From assembly GCA_002841765.1 (NCBI GenBank), contig PHAV01000005.1, positions 62,001-126,000 of the forward strand: a DNA stretch of 64,000 nucleotides, in the 5' to 3' direction. Position numbers and translations under genes: made by a program. Shown piece by piece: positions 50,811 to 58,672 of this stretch (its first letter is position 1; the number at the start of each line of letters is the position of its first letter). This DNA is from Deltaproteobacteria bacterium HGW-Deltaproteobacteria-4. GTDB lineage: Bacteria; Desulfobacterota; Desulfuromonadia; Desulfuromonadales; UBA2197. Under the pieces are notes generated by a model. It was not told the origin of the DNA. It was given only the letters and a program-made list of their open reading frames with translations, and made no database searches.

Positions 50811-51140
50811 TTACAGTGCTTTGCGAATCAGCGCATCGAGCTGATTCTTTGGAACGGCGCCGACGACCTGGTCGACAATCTTGCCGTCTTTAAAGAGGAT
50901 CAGGGTGGGGATGCCGCGCACGCCGTATTTGCCGGGGGTGGCGGGATTATCGTCAACGTTGACCTTGCCGATCTTGATCTTGCCGTCGTACTCCACCGCT
51001 AGGGTGTCGATGAGGGGGCCGATCGCTTTGCACGGGGCGCACCAGGTGGCCCAAAAGTCGACGAGGACCGGGGTTGTCGATTTCAGAACTTCGACATCAA
51101 AGCTGTCGTCGGTCAATTGAATAACTTTTTCTCCTGCCAT
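50811..51140 (-). CDS. trxA: Thioredoxin with a WCAPC active site
   Basis: The 109-residue protein has the thioredoxin fold with VLVDFWATWCAPCKAIGP, the cis-proline region RGIPTLILFKDG and a buried Asp in PVLVDFW. The active site is CAPC instead of the common CGPC. The Ala variant is known in some thioredoxins and may shift redox potential. It reduces protein disulfides in the cytoplasm. GGAG precedes the ATG. It has its own terminator downstream and stands alone, divergent from the SIS-domain gene. Confidence 0.93.
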   Translation of the reverse strand: MAGEKVIQLTDDSFDVEVLKSTTPVLVDFWATWCAPCKAIGPLIDTLAVEYDGKIKIGKVNVDDNPATPGKYGVRGIPTLILFKDGKIVDQVVGAVPKNQLDALIRKAL

Positions 51141-51295
51141 CGGTTTTATCTCTCCTTTATTAGGGATAAGGCTGCAATGAATGCCGACTTATGTTGGCAC
51201 GGCAGCGGGGTAAAAGACAAGCGCTAATCAGTAGTATAATCAAAGCTGCGGAGTTGGCAAGGGAACTTTGCCGCCGTCGTTGAGGAGCCTTGAAG

Positions 51296-51877
51296 ATGCC
51301 GAAGAATGAACGCCTGGCCCGCGCCCTGCAGGATCATGTGGCGCTGATTCGTGATGCGGTCGTACCGCAGGAAGCCATTCTCACGGCTTTGTCCGGACGC
51401 CTTTGCGAAGCTTTCCAGCGGGAAGGACGACTCTTTATCTGCGGCAGCGGTCCGATGACAGTTGTCGCCGATCTCACCGCCAATCTCTTCCTTTACCGCC
51501 TCGGTTTCGAACGGCCGGCGCTGCCGGTGATCTCCCTTTGTCACGATGCCACCCTCCTTTATTCGCTCAGTCGTGACGGGCTGGCGCGCCAGATCTTTTC
51601 CCGGCAACTCCGTCCCCTCGCATCAGAGAACGACATCCTTCTGCTCTTTTCCGACCTCCATCCTGATCCGGCCCTCAACGAAGCTCTGCTTACCGCCGAG
51701 CGTATCGGTATGACGACAGCAGCCGTGGCGCCCGCCAAGATTGCTTTGGCCGGCGAGGTGCCGCCACAGATCTTTTTCCGATTGGAGAGTTCGAGCCCGG
51801 GACGGATTGTCGAAACAGCGGTGGTCTTTGCTCATCTCCTTTGTGAACTGGTGGAGGCTGAGCTCTTTGAGCACTGA
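51296..51877 (+). CDS. SIS-domain protein (GmhA-like)
   Basis: The ATG at 51296 has GAGGAG eight bases upstream; a TTG at 51290 is an alternative. The 193-residue protein has a single SIS domain resembling phosphoheptose isomerase, with GRLFICGSGPMTVVADLTANLF at about residue 42. It lacks several residues typical of catalytically proven GmhA, so an isomerase function is uncertain. It stands at the head of the haem-cytochrome cluster and its end overlaps the precorrin-2 dehydrogenase start by 11 bases. A TATAAT box lies 56 bases before the start, with no convincing -35 element. Confidence 0.7.
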   Translation: MPKNERLARALQDHVALIRDAVVPQEAILTALSGRLCEAFQREGRLFICGSGPMTVVADLTANLFLYRLGFERPALPVISLCHDATLLYSLSRDGLARQIFSRQLRPLASENDILLLFSDLHPDPALNEALLTAERIGMTTAAVAPAKIALAGEVPPQIFFRLESSSPGRIVETAVVFAHLLCELVEAELFEH

Positions 51878-52547
51878 GGGCGCCGGTTATCCAATTGTTC
51901 TCCGCCTTACCGGTCGCCGCTGCGTTGTTATCGGCGGTGGCGAGGTGGCGCGGCGCAAGGTTTCGGGGCTCATGGCCGCTGGCGCCAGGGTTCAGGTGAT
52001 TGCGCCGCACCTCCACCCGGAATTGCTGGCGCTGCCGGAGATTGAGCTGACCTGTCGTTCTTTTTTGCCGGACGATCTGCGCGGGGCGTTTCTTGTCTTT
52101 GCCGCCACCAATGAGCGCTTCGTCAACGCCGAAGTCGCTGCGGCAGCGCGCCAAAAGGGAGTATTGGTCAATGTCGCCGACGATCCGGAGGGGAGTGATT
52201 TTCATCTCCCGGCAACTTTGTCGCGCGGCGACCTGCTGGTCGCGGTCAGCAGTGGCGGCGGCAGTCCGGCCTTTGCCGCCCAACTGCGTGATCAACTGGC
52301 AACAGAACTCGGCGCCGAGTGGGAACTTTTCTGTGCCGTGGCTGCGGCGCTCCGGCAAAAGCGATTGACAGACGGGGAAGCAAGCGCATACAATCGCGCG
52401 GTTATCAGCGACCTCTTTGCAGCCGATCTCCCTTGTCTCCTTTCTCGCAAGGATGAAACAACAATCAACCGCCTCCTCACGCAGGTGACCGGCTTAAAGA
52501 TAACTCTGGCCGATCTGGGTATTCACTTCGGGAAAGGGACGACATGA
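51867..52547 (+). CDS. Precorrin-2 dehydrogenase / sirohydrochlorin ferrochelatase (Met8/CysG N-terminal type)
   Basis: The start is a TTG at 51867 with GGAGG ten bases upstream, since no ATG lies near the conserved N-terminus (PIVLRLTGRRCVVIGGGEVARRK). The 226-residue protein has the NAD-binding motif VVIGGGEVARRKVSGLM, AATNERFVNAEVA, NVADDPEGSDFHLPA and VAVSSGGGSPAFAAQLRDQL, all typical of CysG-N/Met8. It oxidises precorrin-2 to sirohydrochlorin, with possible iron chelation, for sirohaem or anaerobic cobalamin/haem d1-type routes. Its stop overlaps the ccsA start (ATGA). The substrate would come from CobA encoded downstream. Confidence 0.88.
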   Translation: MSTEGAGYPIVLRLTGRRCVVIGGGEVARRKVSGLMAAGARVQVIAPHLHPELLALPEIELTCRSFLPDDLRGAFLVFAATNERFVNAEVAAAARQKGVLVNVADDPEGSDFHLPATLSRGDLLVAVSSGGGSPAFAAQLRDQLATELGAEWELFCAVAAALRQKRLTDGEASAYNRAVISDLFAADLPCLLSRKDETTINRLLTQVTGLKITLADLGIHFGKGTT

Positions 52548-53389
52548 GCATCAACATCCTCCTCTTTAATGTCACTCTGCTCCTCTATCTTATCGCCACC
52601 ATTCTCTTCCTTGTCGAGGTTTCCGCCCGCCACTTCAAAACCGCCGGCGTTGCCCGCTGGATCCTCTGGGGAGGTTTTGTTTTTCATTGTGCGGCCCTCC
52701 TTTTTCGTTTTATCGAGGTCGGGCACACACCGGTCGCCAGTCTCTATGAATCCCTTTCCTTCTTCGCCTGGGCGCTGGTCGGCACCTTTATCCTTTTCGA
52801 TCTGCGTTATCGTCTGGCGGTTCTCGGCGCCTTTTTCTGCCCGCTGGCGGTGATCCTGATGCTGGTCGGCAGTGCGGTGATCATCGGCGGGGTCGAACCG
52901 CAGCAGACCAACCCGATGCTGCAGAGCAAGTGGTTCCCGGTGCACGTCACCTTTGCCTTTCTCGGCCACGCCGTCTTCGGCGTCGCCTTTGCCGCCGGTA
53001 TCATGTACCTTCTGCAGGAGCGGATGCTCAAGAGCAAACGCTTCTCGGCCCTGTATTACAAGCTCCCCTCCCTCGATGTCCTCGACAGCATCAACTACAA
53101 ATGCCTCAGTTTCGGTTTTCCGCTCATGACCCTGGGAATTATCTCCGGCGCGGTCTGGGCCAATTCCGCCTGGGGCGGCTACTGGCGCTGGGATCCCAAG
53201 GAGACCTGGGCACTGATCACCTGGTTCTGGTACGCGGCGCTGCTACACGGGCGTCTCTCCATCGGCTGGCGCGGCCGCCGTGCCGCCATCTTCGCCATTA
53301 TCGGCTTTGTTGCCCTCGTTTTCAGCTTTCTGGGAGTTAATCTCCTCCTCGAAGGCGCCCACACCTTCAAATCACTTCGTGGGGACTAA
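52544..53389 (+). CDS. ccsA: Cytochrome c biogenesis protein CcsA/CcsB type (system II)
   Basis: The 281-residue integral membrane protein has about eight hydrophobic segments. The tryptophan-rich WWD motif is WGGYWRWDPKETWALITWFWYA at about residue 207. Flanking His residues (HCAALLFR, PVHVTFAF, LLHGRLS) are potential haem ligands. It belongs to the haem-handling subunit of system II cytochrome c maturation, or to HemX-like relatives that affect HemA. The position just before hemA fits either. Its start overlaps the precorrin-2 dehydrogenase stop, and hemA follows 21 bases later. Confidence 0.88.
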   Translation: MSINILLFNVTLLLYLIATILFLVEVSARHFKTAGVARWILWGGFVFHCAALLFRFIEVGHTPVASLYESLSFFAWALVGTFILFDLRYRLAVLGAFFCPLAVILMLVGSAVIIGGVEPQQTNPMLQSKWFPVHVTFAFLGHAVFGVAFAAGIMYLLQERMLKSKRFSALYYKLPSLDVLDSINYKCLSFGFPLMTLGIISGAVWANSAWGGYWRWDPKETWALITWFWYAALLHGRLSIGWRGRRAAIFAIIGFVALVFSFLGVNLLLEGAHTFKSLRGD

Positions 53390-53410
53390 GGGATCAGGAA
53401 TCGCTACGTT

Positions 53411-54730
53411 ATGAATATTCTTGTTGTTGGATTGAGTCATAAAACGGCCGCGGTGGCAGTGCGGGAACGGGTCGCTTTCGCGCCGACGGCGATGGAGCGC
53501 CCTCTCCACGAACTCCTTGCACTGCCGGCGATCAGCGAAGCGATTATCGTCTCGACCTGTAATCGTGTAGAACTTTATGCCACCAGCCGCGAGCCCGAAG
53601 CGGCGATCAGCCAGATGCGGCGTTTTTTGACCTCCTACCACAGTCTCGAAGCCGGGAGTCTCGACGAAAACCTTTACGAATATCAAGGGGAGGAAGCGAT
53701 CCGTCACGTCTTCCGTGTCGCCTCCAGTCTTGATTCGATGGTCATCGGCGAGCCGCAGATCCTCGGCCAGATCAAGACTTCTTACGGTTATGCAGCCGAG
53801 TTCAAGACCGCCGGTCTGATCCTCAACCGCTTTCTCCACAAAGCCTTTTCTGTCGCCAAGCGGGTACGGACCGAGACGGCGATTGCCGGCAATGCCGTCT
53901 CGGTCGCCTTTGCCGCTGTCGAGCTGGCGCGCAAGATCTTCGGCACCTTAGAGGGGAAGAATGTCCTGTTGATCGGCGCCGGCGAGATGTGCGAACTCGC
54001 TGCTCGCCACTTCATCAATAACGGCGTATCCCAGGTCCACGTCACTAACCGCACCTTCGAACGGGCGGTCAAGCTCGCCGAGGAGTTCAAGGGGCGGGCG
54101 ATCGCCTTCGAAGACTTCCCCGATCATCTCCATCAGATCGATATAGTCCTCACCTCCACCGGCGCTTCGACCTTTATCCTCGGACCGAAGAAGATCGAAG
54201 AGGTGATCAAGCAACGGAAGAACAAGCCGATGTTCTTTATCGACATCGCTGTCCCCCGCGACATCGATCCGCGGGTGAATGATGTCGATAACGTTTATCT
54301 TTACGATGTCGATGATCTGCAGGGGGTTATTGCCGCCAATCTCAAAGAACGGCATAAAGAGGCGAAGAAGGCGGAAGGGATTATCGAGGAAGAGATTGAA
54401 TCGTTCGCCCGCTGGTTGGCGACCCTCGATGTCGTGCCGACGATCGTCGCTCTGCGCAGTCGTTTCGAAGAGATCCGTCGCGCCGAGGTCGATAAAACCT
54501 TTGGTGCCGCCCTGAAGAATCTTGGCGATAAGGAGCGGCGCTCCGTTGAGGCTTTGACCTCGGCGATCATCAACAAGCTGCTGCACGCACCGATCACCCT
54601 CCTCAAGCAGGAGCAGAATGACGACTCGACCGACAGCTCGGTTCATGCTGTCCGCACCCTGTTTAATCTCGAACCGCCGAAGCCCGAGGGAAAACTGGAA
54701 GACCTTGATGACTCGGCTGAAAATCCATAA
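53411..54730 (+). CDS. hemA: Glutamyl-tRNA reductase
   Basis: The 439-residue protein has [19 protein letters not shown] at the N-terminus, the catalytic Cys in [11 protein letters not shown] at about residue 50, [10 protein letters not shown], and the NADPH-binding [15 protein letters not shown]. It ends with the helical dimerisation domain. It reduces Glu-tRNA to glutamate-1-semialdehyde, the committed step of the C5 haem pathway. hemC follows 39 bases downstream. Its role is to feed the large haem demand of a cytochrome-rich organism. Confidence 0.96.
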   Translation: MNILVVGLSHKTAAVAVRERVAFAPTAMERPLHELLALPAISEAIIVSTCNRVELYATSREPEAAISQMRRFLTSYHSLEAGSLDENLYEYQGEEAIRHVFRVASSLDSMVIGEPQILGQIKTSYGYAAEFKTAGLILNRFLHKAFSVAKRVRTETAIAGNAVSVAFAAVELARKIFGTLEGKNVLLIGAGEMCELAARHFINNGVSQVHVTNRTFERAVKLAEEFKGRAIAFEDFPDHLHQIDIVLTSTGASTFILGPKKIEEVIKQRKNKPMFFIDIAVPRDIDPRVNDVDNVYLYDVDDLQGVIAANLKERHKEAKKAEGIIEEEIESFARWLATLDVVPTIVALRSRFEEIRRAEVDKTFGAALKNLGDKERRSVEALTSAIINKLLHAPITLLKQEQNDDSTDSSVHAVRTLFNLEPPKPEGKLEDLDDSAENP

Positions 54731-54769
54731 CGAAAATTATTCCCCAGCATAAAGGAGCACGATAAAAAG

Positions 54770-55732
54770 ATGGCAAGAAAACTCCTGCGTATCGGTACCC
54801 GCGCCAGTCAACTCGCACTCTGGCAGGCCAACTGGGTTCAAGCCGAACTCAACAAGCGTTATCCGGAGATGGAAGTCACTCTGACCAAGATCAAGACGCA
54901 AGGGGACAAGATCCTTGATGTGCCGTTGGCGATGGTCGGTGGCAAAGGTCTCTTTGTCAAAGAGATCGAAGAAGCGATGCTGCGCGACGAGATCGATATT
55001 GCCGTCCATTCGATGAAGGACGTGCCGACAATCTTTCCGGCCGGGCTCGGGTTGCGCTGTATCACCGAGCGCGAAGATCCCCGTGATATCCTCATTCTTG
55101 CCCCCGGCATCACCAGCTTCATGGACCTGCCGCATGGCGCCCGCATCGGCACTTCGTCGTTGCGCCGCAAGTCGCAGCTCCTCCATCTCCGACCTGACTT
55201 TGTCATGGTCGATATCCGCGGCAATGTCGAGACGCGCATGCGCAAACTGACCGAGGATGATCTCGGTGCCGTCGTTCTTGCCGCCGCCGGGATGAATCGC
55301 CTCGGCTTCGCGAAGCAGATCAGCGAATACCTGTCGACCGACCTGTCGATTCCGGCCATTGGTCAGGGCGCCCTCGGCATCGAGAGCCGGATCGCTGATA
55401 CCGAGATCAACGAGCTCATCGACTTCTTCAACCATGCGCCGACCGCTTGGGCGGTCAAGGCCGAGCGCGCCTTCCTGCGCCGGCTCGAAGGGGGCTGCCA
55501 GGTTCCGATCGGCGCCTTCGGCTCAGTTGACAGCGGAATTCTCACCCTCACCGGTTTCGTTTCTGATGTTGAAGGGACGCAGATGCTGAAAAAAACCGTG
55601 ACCTGTCCGGTCGAAGCAGCGGAAGCGACCGGTATCTCGCTGGGGGATGATCTTCTCATTCTCGGCGCCGGCAAGATCCTCAACGAGGTCTATCAGCACG
55701 AAACTTTTAACGTGAACCGGGAAGATGTCTGA
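54770..55732 (+). CDS. hemC: Hydroxymethylbilane synthase (porphobilinogen deaminase)
   Basis: The 320 residues have the usual starts and motifs: LRIGTRASQLALWQANWV, KGLFVKEIEEAML, DIAVHSMKDVP, RIGTSSLRRKSQL, and the dipyrromethane cofactor Cys in EGGCQVPIGAF. It polymerises four porphobilinogens. AAAGGAG precedes the ATG. It lies between hemA and the cobA-hemD fusion. Confidence 0.96.
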   Translation: MARKLLRIGTRASQLALWQANWVQAELNKRYPEMEVTLTKIKTQGDKILDVPLAMVGGKGLFVKEIEEAMLRDEIDIAVHSMKDVPTIFPAGLGLRCITEREDPRDILILAPGITSFMDLPHGARIGTSSLRRKSQLLHLRPDFVMVDIRGNVETRMRKLTEDDLGAVVLAAAGMNRLGFAKQISEYLSTDLSIPAIGQGALGIESRIADTEINELIDFFNHAPTAWAVKAERAFLRRLEGGCQVPIGAFGSVDSGILTLTGFVSDVEGTQMLKKTVTCPVEAAEATGISLGDDLLILGAGKILNEVYQHETFNVNREDV

Positions 55733-55755
55733 TTCTCTGCGAGGAATGAATAACC

Positions 55756-55783
55756 GTAGGGGCGCAGCATGCTGCGCCCCTAC
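55756..55783. repeat. 28-base perfect palindrome
   Basis: GTAGGGGCGCAGCA is followed directly by its reverse complement, giving a perfect 28-base palindrome in the 72-base gap between hemC and the cobA-hemD gene. It lacks a T-run, so it is not a standard terminator. Such G/C-rich palindromes often recur as dispersed intergenic elements; I see only one copy in this window. Confidence 0.7.
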
Positions 55784-55804
55784 CCGTTTCAACGGATTGC
55801 CATC

Positions 55805-57322
55805 ATGAATCCCGGTATCGTTTATCTTATCGGCGCCGGCCCCGGCGATCCGGGATTGATTACCGTGCGTGGGCGCAACTGTCTGCGCCGCGCCGAGGTG
55901 ATCGTTTACGATTATCTTGCCAATCCAGTATTGCTGTGCGAAGCGCCCCAGGCAAAGAGGATCTACGTCGGCAAAAGCAAGGGTTTGCATCATCTCCCGC
56001 AGGAAGAGATTAATACCCTGCTGGTCGAGTTGGCCAGACAGGGGAAGATCGTCGCCCGACTCAAGGGCGGGGATCCTTATGTCTTTGGCCGTGGCGGCGA
56101 AGAAGCGCTCTGTCTGGCTCAGGCGGGCATCCCCTTCGAGGTGATCCCCGGCGTCACTGCCGCTTTTGCTGCCGGTGCCTATGCGGGAATTCCCCTGACC
56201 CATCGCGATTACACTACCAGTCTCGGCCTCTTTACCGGTCACGAAGATCCCGCCAAGAAACTTTCGACCCTCGACTGGGAAAAGCTCGCCACCGGCGTCG
56301 GCACCCTGGTCTTTTATATGGGAATGAGCAATCTTGACACCATCGCCAGGGAGTTGATCGCGCACGGTCGCCCGGCGCTGACCCCGGTGGCGGTAATCCG
56401 TTGGGCAACCCTCCCTGCACAGGAGACTCTCGTCGCCCCGCTGAGCGAGATTTCCGCGGTCGTCGCCGCCGCAAACTTCAAGCCACCGGCGATGATCATT
56501 GTCGGTGAGGTCGTTGCCCTTCGAGAACAGTTGAGCTGGTTTGATCGCAAGCCGCTCTTCGGTCGCACTATCCTGGTGACGCGGGCAGCGGAGCAGGCCG
56601 GTGAATTTTCGATGATACTCCAAGAACTTGGCGCCAAGGTGGTTGAATGTCCGACGATCCGTCTCGATCCGGTCGCTGATCCAGCAGAACTCGATGCGGC
56701 GATCTCTGAACTGTCGACCTGTTCCTGGCTGATTCTCACTTCGGGGAATGCCGTCCGTTTCTTCTTTGCCCGCCTGGCGGCGCTGGGGCTCGATGCCCGT
56801 GCCATCGGGCGCTGTCGGGTCTGCGCTGTCGGTCCCAGGACCGCCGCTGCTCTCCGCACCTTTGGGATTTATGCCGATCTGGTTCCTCCCGACTACAAGG
56901 CAGAAGGGGTAGTCGACGCTCTCGCGCCCCTGCTGGGCAAGGGGGAAAAGATTCTCTTTCCCCGGGTCGACAAGGCCCGGGATGTCATTATCAGCGGACT
57001 CACGACCCGCGGTGTTGAGGTGTTGGCGCCGGTTCTTTACTGCAATACTGTCCCGGTTACCCCGCCGGTTGACGCCCTTGCCGCCCTGGAGTCGGGCGGG
57101 ATCGATGCGATCTGTTTTACTGCCTCCTCTACCGTTGAAAATTTGCACACCATCCTCGGCGCGGCCGAGTTCCATCGTCTGCTGGCGCCGCTGGCGATTG
57201 CCTCGATCGGGCCGATTACCAGTCAGCGCTGTGCACAACTCGGCTTGCCGGTGACGGTGGAACCGGCAGAATATACACTGCACGCTTTGGCTGCAGCTTT
57301 GGTCAGCTATTACTCCGCATAA
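55805..57322 (+). CDS. Fused uroporphyrinogen-III C-methyltransferase / uroporphyrinogen-III synthase
   Basis: The start is the ATG at 55805 (MNPGIVYLIGAGPGDPG), which is the usual N-terminus; an upstream in-frame ATG lies within the palindrome. Residues about 1-245 form the SUMT domain (CobA) with GAGPGDPGLITVRG, GGDPYVFGRGGEE and PGVTAAFAAGAYAGIPLTHR. Residues about 255-505 form a HemD domain (RTILVTRAAEQAGEF, CFTASSTVENLH near 440). The fusion cyclises hydroxymethylbilane to uroporphyrinogen III and methylates part of it to precorrin-2, placing the branch point to haem and sirohaem/cobalamin in one chain. Fusions of this kind are common in Desulfuromonadales and clostridia. Confidence 0.93.
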   Translation: MNPGIVYLIGAGPGDPGLITVRGRNCLRRAEVIVYDYLANPVLLCEAPQAKRIYVGKSKGLHHLPQEEINTLLVELARQGKIVARLKGGDPYVFGRGGEEALCLAQAGIPFEVIPGVTAAFAAGAYAGIPLTHRDYTTSLGLFTGHEDPAKKLSTLDWEKLATGVGTLVFYMGMSNLDTIARELIAHGRPALTPVAVIRWATLPAQETLVAPLSEISAVVAAANFKPPAMIIVGEVVALREQLSWFDRKPLFGRTILVTRAAEQAGEFSMILQELGAKVVECPTIRLDPVADPAELDAAISELSTCSWLILTSGNAVRFFFARLAALGLDARAIGRCRVCAVGPRTAAALRTFGIYADLVPPDYKAEGVVDALAPLLGKGEKILFPRVDKARDVIISGLTTRGVEVLAPVLYCNTVPVTPPVDALAALESGGIDAICFTASSTVENLHTILGAAEFHRLLAPLAIASIGPITSQRCAQLGLPVTVEPAEYTLHALAAALVSYYSA

Positions 57323-57347
57323 GACCACCTTCTCTTTGGAGTCCAAT

Positions 57348-58016
57348 ATGATTAAAATCTCTCCCTCGATCCTTTCTGCCGACTTTTCCCGTCTTGGTGA
57401 AGAAATCCGCGCCATCGATGTTGGCGGCGCCGACTATATCCATGTCGATGTTATGGATGGCCATTTTGTGCCGAATATTACTATCGGCCCACTGGTGGTC
57501 GATGCGGTGCGCAAGATCACGGCTAAACCTCTCGACGTCCATCTGATGATCGAAAATCCTGACCGCTACATCCCCGATTTTGCCAGGGGCGGAGCTGATC
57601 TGATCACTGTCCATCAGGAAGCTGTGCCGCACCTGCACCGCACGATTCAACTGATCAAGAGTCTCGGCAAGAAGGCCGGAGTTTCGATCAATCCGGCAAC
57701 GCCGGTTGCGTCTCTCGACGTTATCCTCGACGACCTCGATCTCGTCCTGCTCATGAGTGTTAATCCCGGTTTCGGCGGCCAGAGTTTTATCCCTGCGACC
57801 CTTGCCAAGATTGCCGCTCTGCGCCAGCGCATTGAAGAGCGAGGCCTGTGTGTAGAGATAGAAGTCGATGGCGGCGTCAAGGTTGAGAATATCGGTCGCA
57901 TTGCCGCTGCCGGGGCTGATGTCTTTGTCGCCGGCAGTGCTGTCTTCTCCACCCCGGATTATGGGCAAACCATATCTCTGCTGCGGCAAAATGCCATAGA
58001 AGGGGGAGGGAGATGA
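57348..58016 (+). CDS. rpe: Ribulose-phosphate 3-epimerase
   Basis: The ATG at 57348 has GGAG eight bases upstream; a TTG twelve bases earlier is less likely. The 222-residue TIM barrel has IKISPSILSADFSRLGEE, the metal-binding HVDVMDGHFVPNITIG, LDVHLMIENP, and EVDGGVKVENI. It interconverts ribulose and xylulose 5-phosphates, joining the gnd product to transketolase, both encoded in this window. Its stop overlaps the following lipoprotein start (ATGA). Confidence 0.95.
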   Translation: MIKISPSILSADFSRLGEEIRAIDVGGADYIHVDVMDGHFVPNITIGPLVVDAVRKITAKPLDVHLMIENPDRYIPDFARGGADLITVHQEAVPHLHRTIQLIKSLGKKAGVSINPATPVASLDVILDDLDLVLLMSVNPGFGGQSFIPATLAKIAALRQRIEERGLCVEIEVDGGVKVENIGRIAAAGADVFVAGSAVFSTPDYGQTISLLRQNAIEGGGR

Positions 58017-58429
58017 TCCGCCGCTCGCCGCTCGTTCTGCTCCTGCTCACGATCTTCCTTTCCGGTTGTATGACGAATCTGTTGCGGCCGCCGCGCGATG
58101 AGTGGCCGGAGATTGGTCATGAATTTGCCAAGTCACTGCGCTGGGGAGGGCCGATTCTGGCGGCGACCTTCTTTACCGAAAACGCCCGCCCGGCATTTTT
58201 GGCTGCTTATGGCGATGATCAGGGGCTGCAGATGACCAACGTTCGTCACGATGCCGGAGGTCCTGCCGTTGGCGATAAGGTACAGGGCGTTCTGACTGTC
58301 GAGTATTATCGCTCTCCTTCGGTCTCGGTCAAAAATAACCACATTCCTCTGGAGTGGAGCTGTATCGAAGCTGGGAGATTTCTCCCCTGCCGCTGGCAGA
58401 TTACGACGTTGCTGCACCGTCTGCCATAA
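58013..58429 (+). CDS. Small lipoprotein of unknown function
   Basis: The ATG overlaps the rpe stop by four bases. The 138-residue protein begins with a lipoprotein signal ending in lipobox LSGC (Cys at about residue 19). The mature part has no domain I recognise; it has a mix of polar and aromatic segments and two Cys near the C-terminus (SCIEAGRFLPC). Translational coupling to rpe argues that it is expressed, but there is no functional link. Confidence 0.65.
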   Translation: MIRRSPLVLLLLTIFLSGCMTNLLRPPRDEWPEIGHEFAKSLRWGGPILAATFFTENARPAFLAAYGDDQGLQMTNVRHDAGGPAVGDKVQGVLTVEYYRSPSVSVKNNHIPLEWSCIEAGRFLPCRWQITTLLHRLP

Positions 58430-58518
58430 ATTAAAAGAAGAAAAAAGTTAGTGAAGGAAATAGGGGAAGATTCAGGATTTTATGGTCTTTTCCTGCGTTT
58501 AAGCAGGGAAGTTTCTCC

Positions 58519-58547
58519 TTGATTTGCGCACCTTCATATGCTATTTA
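58519..58547 (+). promoter_or_regulatory. Candidate sigma-70 promoter for sfrBA
   Basis: TTGATT is followed, 17 bases later, by TATTTA in the 243-base gap after the lipoprotein gene. The leader before sfrB would be about 118 bases. A TATACA box at 58560 is a possible alternative -10 element. Confidence 0.35.
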
Positions 58548-58672
58548 GCTCTCTGCTGTATACAAGAATGGGGCACGTCTGCGCTTAGTGCGCCAGGACG
58601 ATGTTCCGTCTGTCATCTGTAGCCGGTACGGATGGATGAGTCACTTTTATCCGGACCGGACAGGAGGTTGCT

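Noticed and set aside
55523-57415. Long minus-strand open frame (about 630 residues) opposite hemC and cobA-hemD
   Set aside because: It is a shadow of clearly identified plus-strand genes; no family features were seen in its translation.
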